Counted from the stretch's first letter, positions 35,961 to 49,379 are shown. The stretch: DNA of 64,000 nt from Ligustrum vulgare (GCA_963555705.1 OY743189.1:9131501-9195500), one strand, 5' to 3'. Numbers and translations are program-made. Notes: generated by a model not told the origin, from the sequence alone.

Positions 35961-37071
35961 GGGTAATTATATTACCATCACAAAATTTAATTACTACACC
36001 ACATTATAATTACACCACATTTAAAATATAATTTCAATAAATATACCATATCAAATTTACTACTATACCCCTAACACAATAAAAACTAAAAATGAAAAAA
36101 AAATGTGGTTTACAAATCCTCCATATATTAATCCTCTTTTTTCTCAACTTTTATCTCCTATTTGGTTAGAGCAATAATAGACCAGGACCATTCATCCGAT
36201 GAAGAAGAAGAGTTTCAAACTAAAAGTTAAGTAGTTGAAGAAGACAGGTAAGAACAAGAGAAAATCTCAAAAACCAGCTGCAAAAATTTCGGTGGATGAT
36301 ATGCTTGAGTAAATGTAGGAATTGTATCGTTATTTAGCTCAATTTAATTTCTTATCTATGAAATTCTTCTTGTCTTTTTTACGATCAATCAGTGCCATAG
36401 CCCATAGATTTAGTTTATTTTAAAAAATAATAATAATAATAAAATATCGTGGAGACTACTTCCTGCATAAGAGAAAACTAGGCGTATAGAATTGTCGATT
36501 GCCGCTGCTATTGTTTGGAATTTGATAATGGCTAATTTTTTTTTTCAAAATTTTGAGGAAATGAAGGAAATCTAGAGAGGAGTGGGGATTAAGAATTTTT
36601 TCATCCAAGAATGACGTGCTCGCATAACAATGGAGGAAGATGTTGAAATTAACGTTGGCATCTGGGCGGTTTTTGTTTGTTAGCATAGCCACTTGTTTAA
36701 TAGTCTCAATATATATATATATATAATACGGTAGTAATGGACACCAGATCTGCTTTCCTCCAAATGCAATGATTTTTTTTTATCATATAAAACAAGACTA
36801 CATGTTCTAAGAAAAGTTACTGGGATCGTTAATAGTCTGAAAAGAACGGGAAGGATTCATGGATGGATTTTGATAATGAAGAAATGAAGGGGAAAGGTAG
36901 AGAGAGAGAAGAGAGAGAAGATTATTTGAGAGAGTGGGTGTACATAAAAAATAGTTAGAAAAAACTCAAAGGTTATTGATGTAATTTTATTTATTTCTAT
37001 TTTTGTAAATGAAGAAAGCATCTAAAATTGTGGTGTAAGAAATAATTTTTGTGGTGGCAATATAACCACCC
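35961..37071. mobile_element. TIR element with about 42-bp ends
   Basis: It starts GGGTAATTATATTACCATC and its inverted end is GGGTGGTTATATTGCCACC; similarity runs on through ACACCAC, about 42 bp. No clean target duplication is seen, so the superfamily is open (Mutator-like is one option). A single matching end, TAATATATTACCACCACAAA, also occurs at about 32937. Frames inside (36456-36692) are not genes. Confidence 0.55.
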
Positions 37072-38044
37072 TAGCCTTAGTCATGTATTCTTTCCTTCTT
37101 AATTCCATAATTAATACGTTCAAAACTCCCCCAATCAAAATTCACAAACTCCAAAAAGCCCCGAACGTTGGAGATAACAAAGGAACTTACAGATCAAAAG
37201 TAAGTCTAGGGTTCTTTCTTCTTACATTGGATTACATATAATTTTTCTCTCAATTTTACTTGTGAATTTGATTTGTTATTACTCAATTCTTCATTTTAGC
37301 GTCTCAAAAGATTTGTCTGTAGGTCTAGCTTTTCACATGCCTATAGATTTTCATTTTTTTTTTCGCGTGTTTTTATTCAAATTCTTGAAAATTCAGCTCA
37401 CTTGACTATCAAAAGAGAGAATACCCTAATTTAATATCAGATCGTACAGTTGAGTTAATGAATTTACTTTTACTTTCTTTCATTTTCCACTTTTTGGTTA
37501 ATTCATAAATATGGAGTATTGTTTTACTGAGTTACGGTCACCCATCAAGAAATCCAAGTGATTTATGCCCTTATGGATTATTTTTTTTGTTGATTTTTAA
37601 TGGATTCATTTTTACTAAACTGCAACATTAATTAATTCATGATATTAATTAAGAGTTTAGTTTATAGAATTGTTTGTGCAAAAGTTGGTGCTTTGGAAAA
37701 TTCTTTTCACACCTATTCACAAAATTATCTATGTATTTAAATATATTGGTATTCATACTTTGCTTTTTCATTGATGCATACGTTATGGTACATTCTAGAT
37801 GAAGTTGAATTTCTCATAAAATAAAATATAGAGATATAATATATCCACTCAAATGAGATTTTCTCACCTAACATAGAGATTTTATTTTATTTTTTTTTAA
37901 ATTTTTGGGTAAAGCACAATCAAGATACTTTAAACGAGTTTCTTGATTAAGAAAGATCAAGTTAAAAATTATTTTCCCTTTGTGGCTTTGTAGTCATGTG
38001 GCTTGCGCCTTTGAGTATGTATATTCTTTTATTATTACAGATTA
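37072..38044. other. unassigned stretch, possible non-coding exon with donor
   Basis: At about 37150-37210 the plus strand has a less AT-rich leader followed by AAAAGTAAGTCTAGGGTT, which looks like a plant 5'-UTR exon and its donor site. No coding exon follows before the Helitron at 38045. It may be a gene remnant or chance. Confidence 0.25.
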
Positions 38045-39496
38045 CTAGTAATCGCACCCGTGCGATGCACGAAATAAATAATATTTATTGAATAAGTTGT
38101 AAAAATATAATGCCCGATAAAAATAATATAATAAAATAATAATAATAATAACTTGTATACACAAATTGTGAATAATTTGTAATTTCATTTCTCCCTATAA
38201 GATTTCTTACTTTAATGCATAAATTGTATATTCAATATACAATCAAAAAAAAAAAAAAAAAGTTATGAATTGAATTTTTTTAACAGTTAATTGTTCATTA
38301 TCTAGTTTCCTTAGTTTATTTATTCATATATAATTGATTATTCAAAAATAATTTTTTTTTTAATGTTCATTAACAACCACATATTATTTTAAAACTAATT
38401 TTTCAAAATTGCACATACTACTTTTTAACCACACATTTTAAAAAAAGAAAATCAATTTTTAACCACTCAATTGATTGATTTGACAATTATTTTATTTTTT
38501 ATACTACCTTCTTTCACTTTCAATCACACATTTAAAATCATTTCTATAGTTTATATCCAACTTACTCCTATTCAATGGTTTCAAATACAATGTGACATTT
38601 TATTTTTCACCAAGTATTGAAAATGGTCATGTTACCCACACACACAAAAAACTATTTTTTTTTTTGCATGTTAAATAAATGTATGGACTATTTTTTATTT
38701 TTAAAGAGAATAAGTTTGGTAAAACCTTATATTTTTATTTTCTATAGAATTCAATGAATTAATTGTTAAAGTCGGTAGTATATATTTTACAAATTGATTT
38801 TATTTTAGATTTATAAAAATTAAAAAATAGATAAATGAACAAAATGAGTAAATTTATAAAATTAATTTCAAAATTACCAAAGAGTTTATCGAAACCCGAA
38901 GTTGTAGAAATTAAAATGATTTAATTGAATTTACTTAGAAAAATCGGATATCATTATTTCTTTTAATTTGATAAGAAAAAAGATTTAAAATTTATCATTT
39001 ATATCAAATTGAAGTTAGGTAAGAAATGATAAATATCATTTTATGACTTAGATGAGATAAATTAAAAAGATTGAATTTGAATATTGAAAAAAGCAAAAAG
39101 TATAAGTAAAACTTTTACCTTTATTATTTAAGGCAATTTTAAGAATGATATATTTAGAGTTTGCTCTCATTTGTTAACTTGTATTGAACTTCTCGTTAAG
39201 ATCATGAATTTGACACCTATATTGCATATTTTTTGACTTCAAAATTTTACAATAATTGTCAAAAGAATAAAAATAATATACAATTTGATCTTTTTATAGA
39301 TTTTTTATTTTTTTACAATCAATAGATCATTTATTACATGTCACCTATAATTAATTTTGCATTAATTGAAGTTTCCTAATTCAATTATTAAAATAATTAA
39401 TAAAATTACAAACTTTCCTAAAATAGCAGGAAAAAATGGCGGGAAACTATGTGTGGGTTTTTTTTGGCGGCTATACTATTATTATATATATTAAGA
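38045..39496 (-). mobile_element. complete non-autonomous Helitron, copy 2
   Basis: On the minus strand it starts TCTTAATATATATAATAATAG at 39496, preceded by A. It ends with hairpin CGTGC-ATC-GCACG, ten bases, then CTAG at 38048-38045, followed by T. This is the canonical Helitron structure and A/T target. It is 1452 bp with no Rep/helicase. Its body aligns with 24435-25871 and 56787-58350. Confidence 0.85.
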
Positions 39497-39724
39497 TTTG
39501 TCCTTACCGATTTGTGACTTGTGCTTTTGATCATGGAAAGATTGAATGTGGTGTCTATGTTATTAATTGAGAAAAATGGTTGAATAATTTGAGTATTAAA
39601 GTTTTTGCATCTAAAATTGCAAGGTCAATTATATTTAAGTGATCGTTTGAAATATTGTTGACTTTGTTATTTGACTAATATAATATAAATCTTTTGTATT
39701 ATATATTTTTGTTTATTATTTTAC
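39497..39724. other. short intergenic stretch
   Basis: No feature is seen. Confidence 0.5.
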
Positions 39725-40372
39725 TGTTAAATATTGAGTTAACGAGTTAAGAAAGAACAATATACGTAGTATCTTCACTCGTATCGTTTTCTTTCAATTC
39801 ATCACGCACAACTTTTCTCTCTTCGACAATAAACTCAACACAACAGTCAATTCTCAATTACTATTCATATGCAATCCATCTCGAGAACACTAAACGTAAT
39901 ACGCAACATGCACCATGCTCCTCAACAGTCGCTTTGAACTCTTTGTCGTGTGTCAGCAAAACCATGGTAAACGAATCACATTCTCTGGCCATGTATACTC
40001 CACCACAACATACAACGCAACTTTAACAAAACATCACTCACCAACGCACGTTCCCGAAGGCACGCGCCTTCTTTTTTCCATTTCCTTTTTCTCTCTTGCT
40101 CGTCTTCTATCTCTCACATCAATCTTTTTGACTACTCTATCCTCTCACAAGAATGGACACATATAAGAATAAATTATGCCAAAAACCTGACCTAATTACA
40201 ATTGTATTCTCTTATTATTTTCCCTGTATAATAATTCCAAAATTATTTTATTCCTTTTCCAACTGGTATTATATATAAAAAGAAAATAATCTCAATCTAG
40301 TTTGACCACTTTTTCTTTTCTTGTCATACAAAAATTCTTTATTCCATAATATTTTGGGTCAAAAACCCAACA
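39725..40372 (-). repeat. probable copia solo LTR
   Basis: The minus strand starts TGTTGGGTTTTTGACCC and ends TCAATATTTAACA, typical copia LTR termini, 648 bp. No polypurine tract, primer site or gag adjoins it. Flanks TTTAC and ATGTC do not match, so the borders may be off or the site altered. The frame 39915-40166 lies inside and is not a gene. Confidence 0.5.
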
Positions 40373-42600
40373 ATGTCGCTACAATGTAAGACTTGAATCC
40401 ATTGTCTGTCTACTGAATTTATAGATATATTGCAGTAGGTTCATGAAGTTGCCGAATCCAAACTCATTGAGTCCACCTCAAAATAAAAAGAGGATGCTGA
40501 TGATACATTTTCATGTTGAATTTGAGGTTGGGGATTTCGTTTGGACTGTTTTAAAGAATAGGACAAACTGCTCAAGAGTTAAGCCTCTGTTGGAATCTAT
40601 TGGACCGATTATAAACTAGTTTTTTCGGATCTCGAGGTAAGATGTGTGGTTAAAAATTAGAGGGAGAAAGTATGTATTGTTAAAAAGTGGTTTAGAAAAT
40701 TGTGTAAATTATAAATTGGTATATAATCCAAATTCTCCCTTTTACTGAATAAAGGCTCAAGTGTTCTTCTCGCAAATTTGACATGTTACAACTCGCCTAA
40801 TGAGGCATGACACATGGCATCCAGTTAAGAAAGAGCAAGAAGCCACTAAAGGTCTACACTCCATGTCAGCTCGTCCTCCTAAGACTTGACCGAAGCATTA
40901 GGAAAAAAGGCGAGGTTATCTTGGAATCTAGTCTGAAGTTAGAAGCTTCATATCAAAGTGAAGTGCCACAAGTTGCTATAGTGTATTTTTGAAGCAATAG
41001 GCCTTTATTTCACAAATCATCTTCCATTGTCACTGATAATCCGTATGTAGACAAATTTGGCATCTTTACAACGGGCACTTTTAATCAACTTTTCAGTCTA
41101 CTTTTTAGGTGGTTTCAATTCATTAGACGTCACCATATGCCTAAAATAGTTGGGATTAATACCTATTAGGACTTACCCATGAGCCATTAGGATGGGGTCA
41201 AGTGTTAAGTGTCCAATGGACATTACCTCTTCAATCTCATTATGTAATATAACACTTGCCCCTTGCCCCTGTTTGATATTAATAAAAATCAGATTTTTAA
41301 TAGATTTTGATAAAAGTTGATGAGGTTTGTGGTTGAAAAGTTATGGACCCCATAAAATGTGTGATTTAGATTGAATGTTGACTTTGAATTAGATTAAAAT
41401 CTAAAAAAATAGTACTACCAAACAGGGGCATCTTCCAAAGGAAAGGCAACCCTACATATCTACAATATATTTTGGTATTTTTCTCTTCAACCTGGATCAC
41501 ATTTTTCATGTCCATTGTCTCTTCTACACCCATAATATCTTCACATTTGATTGATTTGAGCTTTTAAGTGTCTGCATTGCTGACTCCTCCACTACTGGAG
41601 ATACATGCACGTGCATTTAATGCTTTGTCCAAGTGTGCAGAAACCCTACATGGGGACAAGAGTCAAGTCGAGTTCTTCTGACCACATATTCTAGATGTAT
41701 TTTGAGGTTTCAAATTAATGTCATTTGTGAAAGAAAAAAAATGCATTTTAATTAAGAGCGTATCCCACAAGAAAAGTTTACTACACAATTAATGTATTTC
41801 CCCTTTAAAAAGGTTTTGTTTTTGTAGAAAGAAAAAGTGAAAGTTTTTCAAGAAAATGTCATATTCATTTTTATTCTCGTGCGTTTTTTTATCCACAAAG
41901 GAACAAAAGGCAGTGTGTTTGTAGTTGTCCTTAAAGAAAGAACAAGAAGAAACTTTGATGGATCCCACTCTAGAAGACCCCTTTTGAAGAAAAGAGGCAT
42001 CTTGTAAAATGATTGCCAGAGAAGAAAGTTAGGATAACTCGTAAAAATAAATCAATTCTGCTACATGTATTTATAATTTAACATACAGGTTAACATATTG
42101 CATGGTTGACATAATTACAATAATTCACACATCACATCAATTTTTAAATCAAAGTTCACAAACTTGCCAATTCATTTTTTTGTTATCATTTTTGTCATCC
42201 TCTAAGTACAACTAGCATTTTTGAAAATAAATAAGAGGGATCTTTGAGGATGAAGCCCCCCAAAGTGTACTCATCATTACCAAACTCTCCATCTGAGAGG
42301 GAAAGGGTTGCTTTTCCTTTTAGAGAAATGACAACCATGGCCACCAACATGAGAAACTTCACGGAACAAAACTCAACAATGCAACTTCTCCTCCAACATA
42401 TGCAGGCATAAACAAGCATTCGAATGCCCCTAAATATGCCTCACCATGGTCTGTTTCGAGGTCAATAGGAGAATCAATGAAGGGATGAGTAAAAAGCGCA
42501 GAATGACATGATAGGCCCCAAAACCAAATGAGTGAAAGAGACATATGCTTCATTGATGATGATCACAACATGGTAATATTGTTCAATGGCATTACTTGCC
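40373..42600. other. intergenic DNA with one MITE and an unassigned ORF pair
   Basis: Apart from the MITE at 41264-41430, no element border is seen. Two overlapping minus-strand frames at 42195-42553 give a reading with a hydrophobic stretch (KFLMLVAMVVISLKG) that could be the remains of a small gene exon, but no family is recognised. The frame 40807-40992 is not supported. Confidence 0.35.
41264..41430. mobile_element. 167-bp MITE
   Basis: The inverted ends are TGCCCCTGTTTGATA and TGCCCCTGTTTGGTA. No clear duplication is seen. Confidence 0.7.
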
Positions 42601-42678
42601 AATTGAGTAATTTTTTATTTTTCATAATCAATAAATTCAGACAATAATGTTAAAATGATTGTGGAACAAATGTAGCGA

Positions 42679-43641
42679 CCCTGCACTCTTTTTTACCTCC
42701 ATCAACTGAAATATGCACCCTTGGAAAATTTCACTGAAATGTAAGTGATTTTCATTTTTCAACCCAAACTTACTCCATAAATCATTGTTTGGTACCCATT
42801 ATTCAAAATCTTAATTTTTTCAAAACTCATTTTCAATTACACATTCTACCAAATAAATAATTTACAAATAAAAAAAATCCTAATTTTTAACCACACAATC
42901 TCTAAAAATTTACTATTATAAACCACATTATTTGAGATAATGAGTCTCAAACTGGGGCTAAGTATCATAAGTATCATAATTTTTTTTTTTTTTAAAGCTA
43001 ATTGAGTTATGTTTTATTTTTCATAATCAATAAATTCGGACGATAATGTTAAAACGATTATGGAACAAATGTAGCGACACATAAATGATTAGCTTGACTC
43101 TGAAAAATAACTTAGACAATTGGAAGCAACTAATTAAGTTGCTTATGGCCCACTTTGCGTGGTCCCTTCTGAGTTGGGCCTTTTAGTTGTTGTTTTAGGT
43201 TAGGGAAATTCATACAAATACTCTACTTTTAGTATCATAACAAAAATTTACATCGTTCAAAAGTATCACACACTTATACTTCCAAGAATTTTACGTCCTT
43301 TTTAAGTATCATATTATGATACTTTCAAAAAAAAAATTATGATACTTATGATACTTAGCCCCAGTTTGAGAGCCATTGTCTCAAATAATGTGGTTTATAA
43401 TAATAAATTTTTAGAGATTGTGTGGTTAAAAATTAGGATTTTTTTTTAATTTGTAGATTATTTGTTTGGTAGAATGTGTAATTGAAAATAAGTTTTGAAA
43501 AAAAATGAGATTTTGAATAATGGGTACCAAATAATGATTTATGGAGTAAATTTGGGTTGAAAAATGAAAATCACTTACATTTCAATGAAATTTTCCAAGG
43601 GTGCATATTTTAGTTGATGGAGATAAAAAAAGAGTGCAGGG
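42679..43641. repeat. 315-bp near-perfect inverted repeat
   Basis: Left arm 42679-42997 and right arm 43327-43641 are reverse complements at roughly 95% by eye, separated by about 330 bp. The arms contain a MITE-like block (AAACTGGGGCTAAG...). The right arm is part of an insertion in the LTR (about 43206-43649) flanked by TTTAGGTTA on both sides. This 9-bp duplication fits a Mutator-like element. Confidence 0.75.
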
Positions 43642-44189
43642 TGCAATGATCCCTTTAGGTTATTGGTCTAGATTTTCATTCATGACCCATTTAGTGGACT
43701 TGGCCAATGTTGATTTTGATCAAATGGGTATTAACTTCGTTCCCTACTGTTAAGTTCGTTCTTGGAATCAATAGATATAGAGAGCACTCACAGCCGACTT
43801 GGAGACCTTCATTCTACCATTGCTATCTTGTTTTCATCTTTTCTCCCTTTGTGCCAGTTCTCCATCACCATATATTCTTTGCGGAGTGTAGGAAGCAACC
43901 TAGGTGATTGTTTGTGGGTCGAGCTTGGTGAGTTTAGTGTCGATTGGAAGTTGAAATTGAGCCCGCTTTTAGTGTATTAACAACTCATATTTTCAAAATA
44001 TATCAGAGCTTATTGGTGCGGGATTTGGGCAGAAAACTATAGCAGAAGAAGTTGAAAAAATAGGTAGAAATTGGCAGGAAACTGAAGAATAATATCTGTC
44101 CAGTTTTTTGCATTTCATTTTAGACCTTAAATCGAGTTTTTCGGCCAAACATGTATGTTGAATTTTAATAATCCTATTAGAAATCATTT

Positions 44190-45070
44190 AACTCTAGAAC
44201 TATTTGTTATGGTTTAATTATCATCATGATTTTTTATTCAATCTATGTCCAAAAATGATTGCACGTTTTGATTGAGGATATTCAATGAGAAAATGGGATT
44301 TTCCATCTCGCAACAGAAAATGAGAGAATTTTGATTCAACAAAAAGTTTCAAAAGCTATTAGTGACAATTTTTTTGCTGATTTGTCAAACTAACAAAATG
44401 AAAATTTAGATGAGTTTTTTACATTTCAATTATTTTACACATATCCAGTGCTGTTTTGAAAATATTGTTAAATTTGATACCACAAAAGAACTTTGAAAAA
44501 AGTTGGATGACTTTTATTTGCTTAAAACTATATTTAACAAACTTTACTTGCTCGAAATATTTTTCATCTTTAAAATGGATGATTTACAGGATCTGGATGA
44601 CAATTTGGATGTGATCAACCACCATGTACAAGATATTTTTAATTCTGATGAAGAGGTTTCTGAAACCTATAAAGGCATTACTTTACTAAATTTTATGCAT
44701 GAAACATATAGAGATGTTACGAATGCAATTAAGTATGGTAGGGACAACTTAACACCCGAGATTGTCATGAATTTTCTTAGGAGTAAGGAAATGGAGATTA
44801 AGACTAAGAAAAAAGATAAGAGGGGTGGTGAAGTACACATGATGAGGGGTATGAGCCATTTTAAGCAAAGGTGTCATGTTCAAAATAGTAGTGCCTCGAA
44901 TGATGACTTGAATGAGCAAAGTGGTAAGCAGAAGGGTGAGAGTTAAGATAAGTTCAATATAGGTGGCAGGCGATGTTTGACTGAACATTTTATAAGGGAC
45001 TATCTTAGTTATGAGGAAAATGCGAGAAGTGAGGCGAATGTTGTTTATGGGTCTAGTAATAACCCAAGTT
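44190..45070 (+). pseudogene. copia gag relic
   Basis: An open stretch 44503-44946 (TTG at its left limit, no ATG chosen) encodes the UBN2-type gag core. Recognisable are a NKLYL segment, a D-D-N-L-D-x-x-N helix, a Y-R-D-V-x-N-A-I-K-Y-G-R-D segment and a Lys-rich tail. Upstream (44190-44500) and downstream (44950-45070, a decayed zinc-knuckle region) the frame is broken. No pol follows. Confidence 0.7.
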
Positions 45071-46003
45071 AGATTTATAATGACCCTTATTGATAGGGAA
45101 CATAATTATTGTATGTGCATCTGTGTGAAATCTATTTTACATTTTTGATTGCTTAATTTGTTGCATTGTTTTATGTTGCATTTTAATTTGCTTGATTTTG
45201 TGTTTTCTGCATAAATTTGTTTGTAATCTATTTTACTACATGTAGTGTGTGTGTGTGTGTATGTGTGTGTGTGTGTGTGTAGTGGACGGAGTGCTTTAGC
45301 AGTAGGTATGTCTTTTGGTAATGTGTAGTATAGATGTCTGTGATCACATTCTTGTTATGTACAAGGATGTGGAGTGTAACATTTGGATCACGAATGGAGA
45401 TGTAATTAAATGTTTTGGAGTTCTCTATCTGTGAGAATCCTGATCGGGTGAAGTGTGAAATTTGATAACTTCTATTAGGTGGAGACCTATTATCCACTTA
45501 GGTTGAGAGAGATGAGGCTTTATAGAGGAACATCTCATGAAATTAAGATCTATTGTTGTTTATTAGTTAGACATGGGTAGCGATCAAACTATTGAGCATG
45601 ATTAGTGATTTGTGTGATATGTGTTCTCGATGTGGGAACCACGTGTAATGAGATATGATGATTGTAATGAGCTCTTTTCATGTGATCATTTATGTGTGTG
45701 TATATATATTGGCTATTGTATTTGATTAACTCGATGCAAGTCTTATGTTCCTGGGTAAACATGTTTGCTGATATCTTCATTGCATATGTTATATGTTCTT
45801 GATTGATTACTATGATTACATGTTTCTACTTAGTTGTTTTTTGATCTTAGCCCTTGTAAGTAAATGAAGCAAGTATGGTATGTGTTTCGAGTTCAAGACA
45901 TAATTTTAGTCCGTGATTTCTGTATTCATTGGTTACCTTGATTAGACAAGTGTAAACTTTGTATTGTTTACTTGCAAGTTGATTATGTATCAGTGTGGAG
46001 ATT
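45071..46003. other. non-coding interior of the copia element
   Basis: No pol similarity is recognised. An interrupted (TG)n microsatellite lies at 45245-45280. Small frames on the minus strand are products of the repeat. Confidence 0.5.
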
Positions 46004-46255
46004 TATTGAATTTTAGATACCCAATAAATTTGAACGATTGTGTTAAACAATTGTGAAACAAATGTATCAACGTCTAAATGATCAGCTCGACCCAGAAAAA
46101 TTGGGTAATTGGAATCAACTAATTAAGTTGCTCATGACCCACTTGATTTGATCCCCCTTTGAGTTAGACCTTTTAGTTGTTTTAGGTTATTAGTCTAGGT
46201 TTTTAGTCTTGGCCCATGTTAATTTTGACATAGCCCATATATATTCACTAGTTCC

Positions 46256-47763
46256 TGATGTGCTAACTCGCAAGTGTACGATGTCGCATCCAAGTAATAA
46301 AGTGGACTTTTTGAGCCCGATTTATCGTCCCACAGAGATCGTAATTAAGTACCGAAATTGTGTTAGTTCTCGCCTTATTTTGACGGTGAAATTGTGAGTT
46401 TTGAATAGAACTAAAATATTAAACTAAAAAGCAAAAGAAAAGACATTTAGATATTCTAAATTGATATTTGTAAGTATTGGGACATCCGATTTCACATAGT
46501 CAATACTCTTAATTCTAATTATCTAGTTTTATTCCTATTTATGTGCTTGATCGAATTCACTTATGCATATGATTTCCCCTCTTGGGTTTAAATAAAATCT
46601 ACCTAATTAGTCGACTGTGTTTCTAGACAGCAAGTTGTAATGATTAGGTGCATGGAACACAATAATTCATATAACGATCACAATAACAACAAACGTTTAT
46701 CTCTATCGTTGTTGAATTACCGAATTTTATTCCTAGATCTAAGTGTTAGCTCACCTATATGATTATGAAAATGCCCATGATATTAAGAATAAGTGATCAA
46801 TTCATTTATGTAATAAACACAAAATAAAATCAACACATGCAACGATAGTGCAAAACTAGAATTATAGAATTAGAAGCATAAAACTAAGGTACATCGAATA
46901 TCCCAAATTTGAAATTAACAATTCATCAATAAAGAAATAAATACGTAGAAATATAAATAAATACGCATATTGAGTTTATCAAATTAACAAAAGAAAGAAA
47001 ATCTTGCACCAAGAATTTGCTCCCCGTTGATAATCTTCAATTCCCAAGCCTTTTGCCTTCAATTTCCTCCAAAGAATTTAATGTTAAGAACGTGGAGTAA
47101 TGATGTTTTTAAGTTCTGCAAAGGTCTCCCAATTCGTGCATGAGAGACTGTACATATAGGTGGAAAGAGACCTTTTGCAAACAAGGAAACAAATCAGTTT
47201 AAAACTCCATTCACAGGCCTGGGCAGGAAAGTTGTGTTGCCGCTCAGGTTTAATTGTGGTGGCCGCATAGTTATGTGAAAAGTGAAGTGGTTCTGTTAAT
47301 TTGGGAATTCTCATGCGGCCACCAGGTTGAGAAGTCGTGGCCGCCCAGTAGTAACTTTTTAGAGCGATTTCATCTTTTTCCTTGCGTCTAAGTAGGTCCT
47401 TGAGCTTTATTTTCAAGTGAGCCCTTCATCCTCTGATTGTTACAATTTATTCCTTGAACTTTCAAACTCTTCACATCTTCTTTCAAACTTCAATTCATCT
47501 TCAATTAGGTACTCGAACTTTGGTTTCTCCAACTCAGCTCTTATTGGAAATTCCCGTTGACAACAACAACACCCAATTTCTTCTTTTTAGCTCCAATTAG
47601 CTTCCAAATGTGCATTAATCCACTTTATTGCGTCATTCTTCCATGTTTAGAAAAATTCCTGCAATGTAAACAAATATAAAACAATTATGTAGTAATTATT
47701 CAAGAATGGCAATAATTTATTCTAATTTAGATATATAAATAAGTGAATAAAATGCACTTATCG
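46256..47763 (-). mobile_element. Athila/Tat-type solo LTR inserted in the copia 3' LTR
   Basis: It is flanked by GTTCC on both sides (46251-46255 and 47764-47768). It starts TGATGTGCTAACTCGC and ends TGCACTTATCG (last base changed from A). It carries the AAGTAATAAAGTGGACTTTT box shared with elements A and B, but no GCGATCGC. Interior frames (46209-46397, 47084-47416) are not genes. Confidence 0.85.
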
Positions 47764-47786
47764 GTTCCCCATCGTTAAGTTTGTGC

Positions 47787-47788
<2 letters not shown>

Positions 47789-47879
<91 letters not shown>
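47789..47879. repeat. (GA)n microsatellite, about 45 units
   Basis: A pure GA run of about 90 bp lies in the right half of the copia 3' LTR. Confidence 0.98.
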
Positions 47880-47883
<4 letters not shown>

Positions 47884-48075
47884 ATTCTACCATTGCTAAC
47901 TTGTTTTTATCTCTTCTCTCTTTGTGCTAGTTTTCCATCACAATCTATCCTTTGTGGGTATGTAGAAGGAGGCAACCAAGGTGATAGTTTGTGGGACGAG
48001 CTTGGTAAGTATGGTATCAATTGAAGGTTGAACTTGAGTCCAATTTTGGTGTGTTGACAACCCACATTTTCAACA

Positions 48076-49379
48076 AGTAATATTTCGTATAACGTTTCAT
48101 GTCAATTTATGAAATAACAATATTTGTATGAGATGTCGTGATAATATATAAAATTTCCCTCGTACGTTGTAAGTAGTGGTATTTTCTACTGGTTTTAATT
48201 TCAATTTGAATTAATATTGACAATTTAAAATGGTAATATAGTTAGGGTCCGTTTGATTGCGAGAATAGAAAATTGGTGAAAAGAAAATGTTTTACAAAAA
48301 ATTGGATTTCATGAAAAAAATTTGTGGAAAATATAAATTGAATGCGTTTGGATGGATTAATTTTCTTGGTGAAAAATGTCGAAATTTTTCAATTTTTGTT
48401 ATTTGATTGACATTTTGTGAAAAATATAAATGGCAAATTTGCGTATGGCGGAAATCAATCAAACAATTCCACTACAGATTTGGTCAGATTATGAAGATGG
48501 AAGCTTTACAAGTAGATTACACTAAAAACAATCCAACAAGATGCTCAGGCTTATCAAGAAACACATTTTCAAAGATTTCGTACAATGGCAAATCCTGAAT
48601 ATTCATGCATTTGATTATCAATTTGGACAACTGTACCTTTGAAGGCAGATTAAAAGTCTTGGTGAAATGTCAAAATATTCAGAAAGAACTCTAGGACGCC
48701 ACTCAAAAAAAGACAATTGAAGATTGCAGAAAAACTTGTCGACATTTTGGACCATAACGTGAAAAAATAAGAAGCATTTCTCACAAAAGAAATAGGAAAA
48801 CTGTAAATGAACTAAATCCAGACCTCTAGTGGAACATATCTCAAAAAGGAAAAGGAAAAGGAAAAAAAGAGAAAAAGTAGAATCAAGCAAAAAAAAAAAA
48901 AAAAATCACAAGACACGAGGACCAGTCAAATAAATGAAGAAAATGAACAATCTTCCCAAATTAATTATGATGACGGTATGTTTCAAGATTCACAAGATCC
49001 ATGGTTAATTAAACTCGAATTTCTTGAGAATTGGAGAAATAGGACACTACTACACCCTGGTTGAATAAACATGGATTACCCACAGATCTAGAAGACTCCA
49101 TGAATCTTGACGCACTGTGACAACGACAACACCACAATATGATAAGATTTACTTTATTAAAGCAAAATTTGATTTCTTAAAGTAAAATATTTATATAAAA
49201 GATTTGTTCGTCCATTTATGTTGCTTTAATTGTATCATTGTACTACATTTCGAGATAAGATTCTTTTTTCCTAAAAGAAAGATAAGGTGGATCAGAAAGT
49301 CTGTACTGTGTCTGTAAAACAATAATGTGTGTCCATTGTGTCGGAAATGCATAAATCTCGTGTGTACTTTTAGATACTC
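48076..49379. other. unassigned stretch
   Basis: A 'ggtccgtttgattgcg' MITE-like start lies at about 48246. From 48400 to 49110 plus-strand translation is broken but lysine-rich near 48840-48895. This could be a decayed retroelement gag tail, possibly of the same pararetrovirus-like family as 49380-51960. No firm call is possible. Confidence 0.3.

Larger units (their letters stand above)
42601..48075 (+). mobile_element. decayed Ty1/copia element with later insertions
   Basis: The 5' LTR (about 42999-43998, with an extra copy of its first 80 bp at 42601-42678) is followed by TATATCAGAGCT, a decayed initiator tRNA-Met primer site. Then come a gag relic (about 44190-45070), about 900 bp without coding sense, and a polypurine-like GTGTGGAGATTT at about 45992-46003. 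The 3' LTR spans 46004-48075 and is expanded by the solo LTR at 46256-47763. LTR termini have lost the TG/CA bases in places, so the element is old. Confidence 0.7.

Noticed and set aside
42195..42553. A small secreted-protein gene on the minus strand.
   Set aside because: The signal-like stretch has no supported start, the two frames overlap, and no family is recognised; kept only as an unassigned note.
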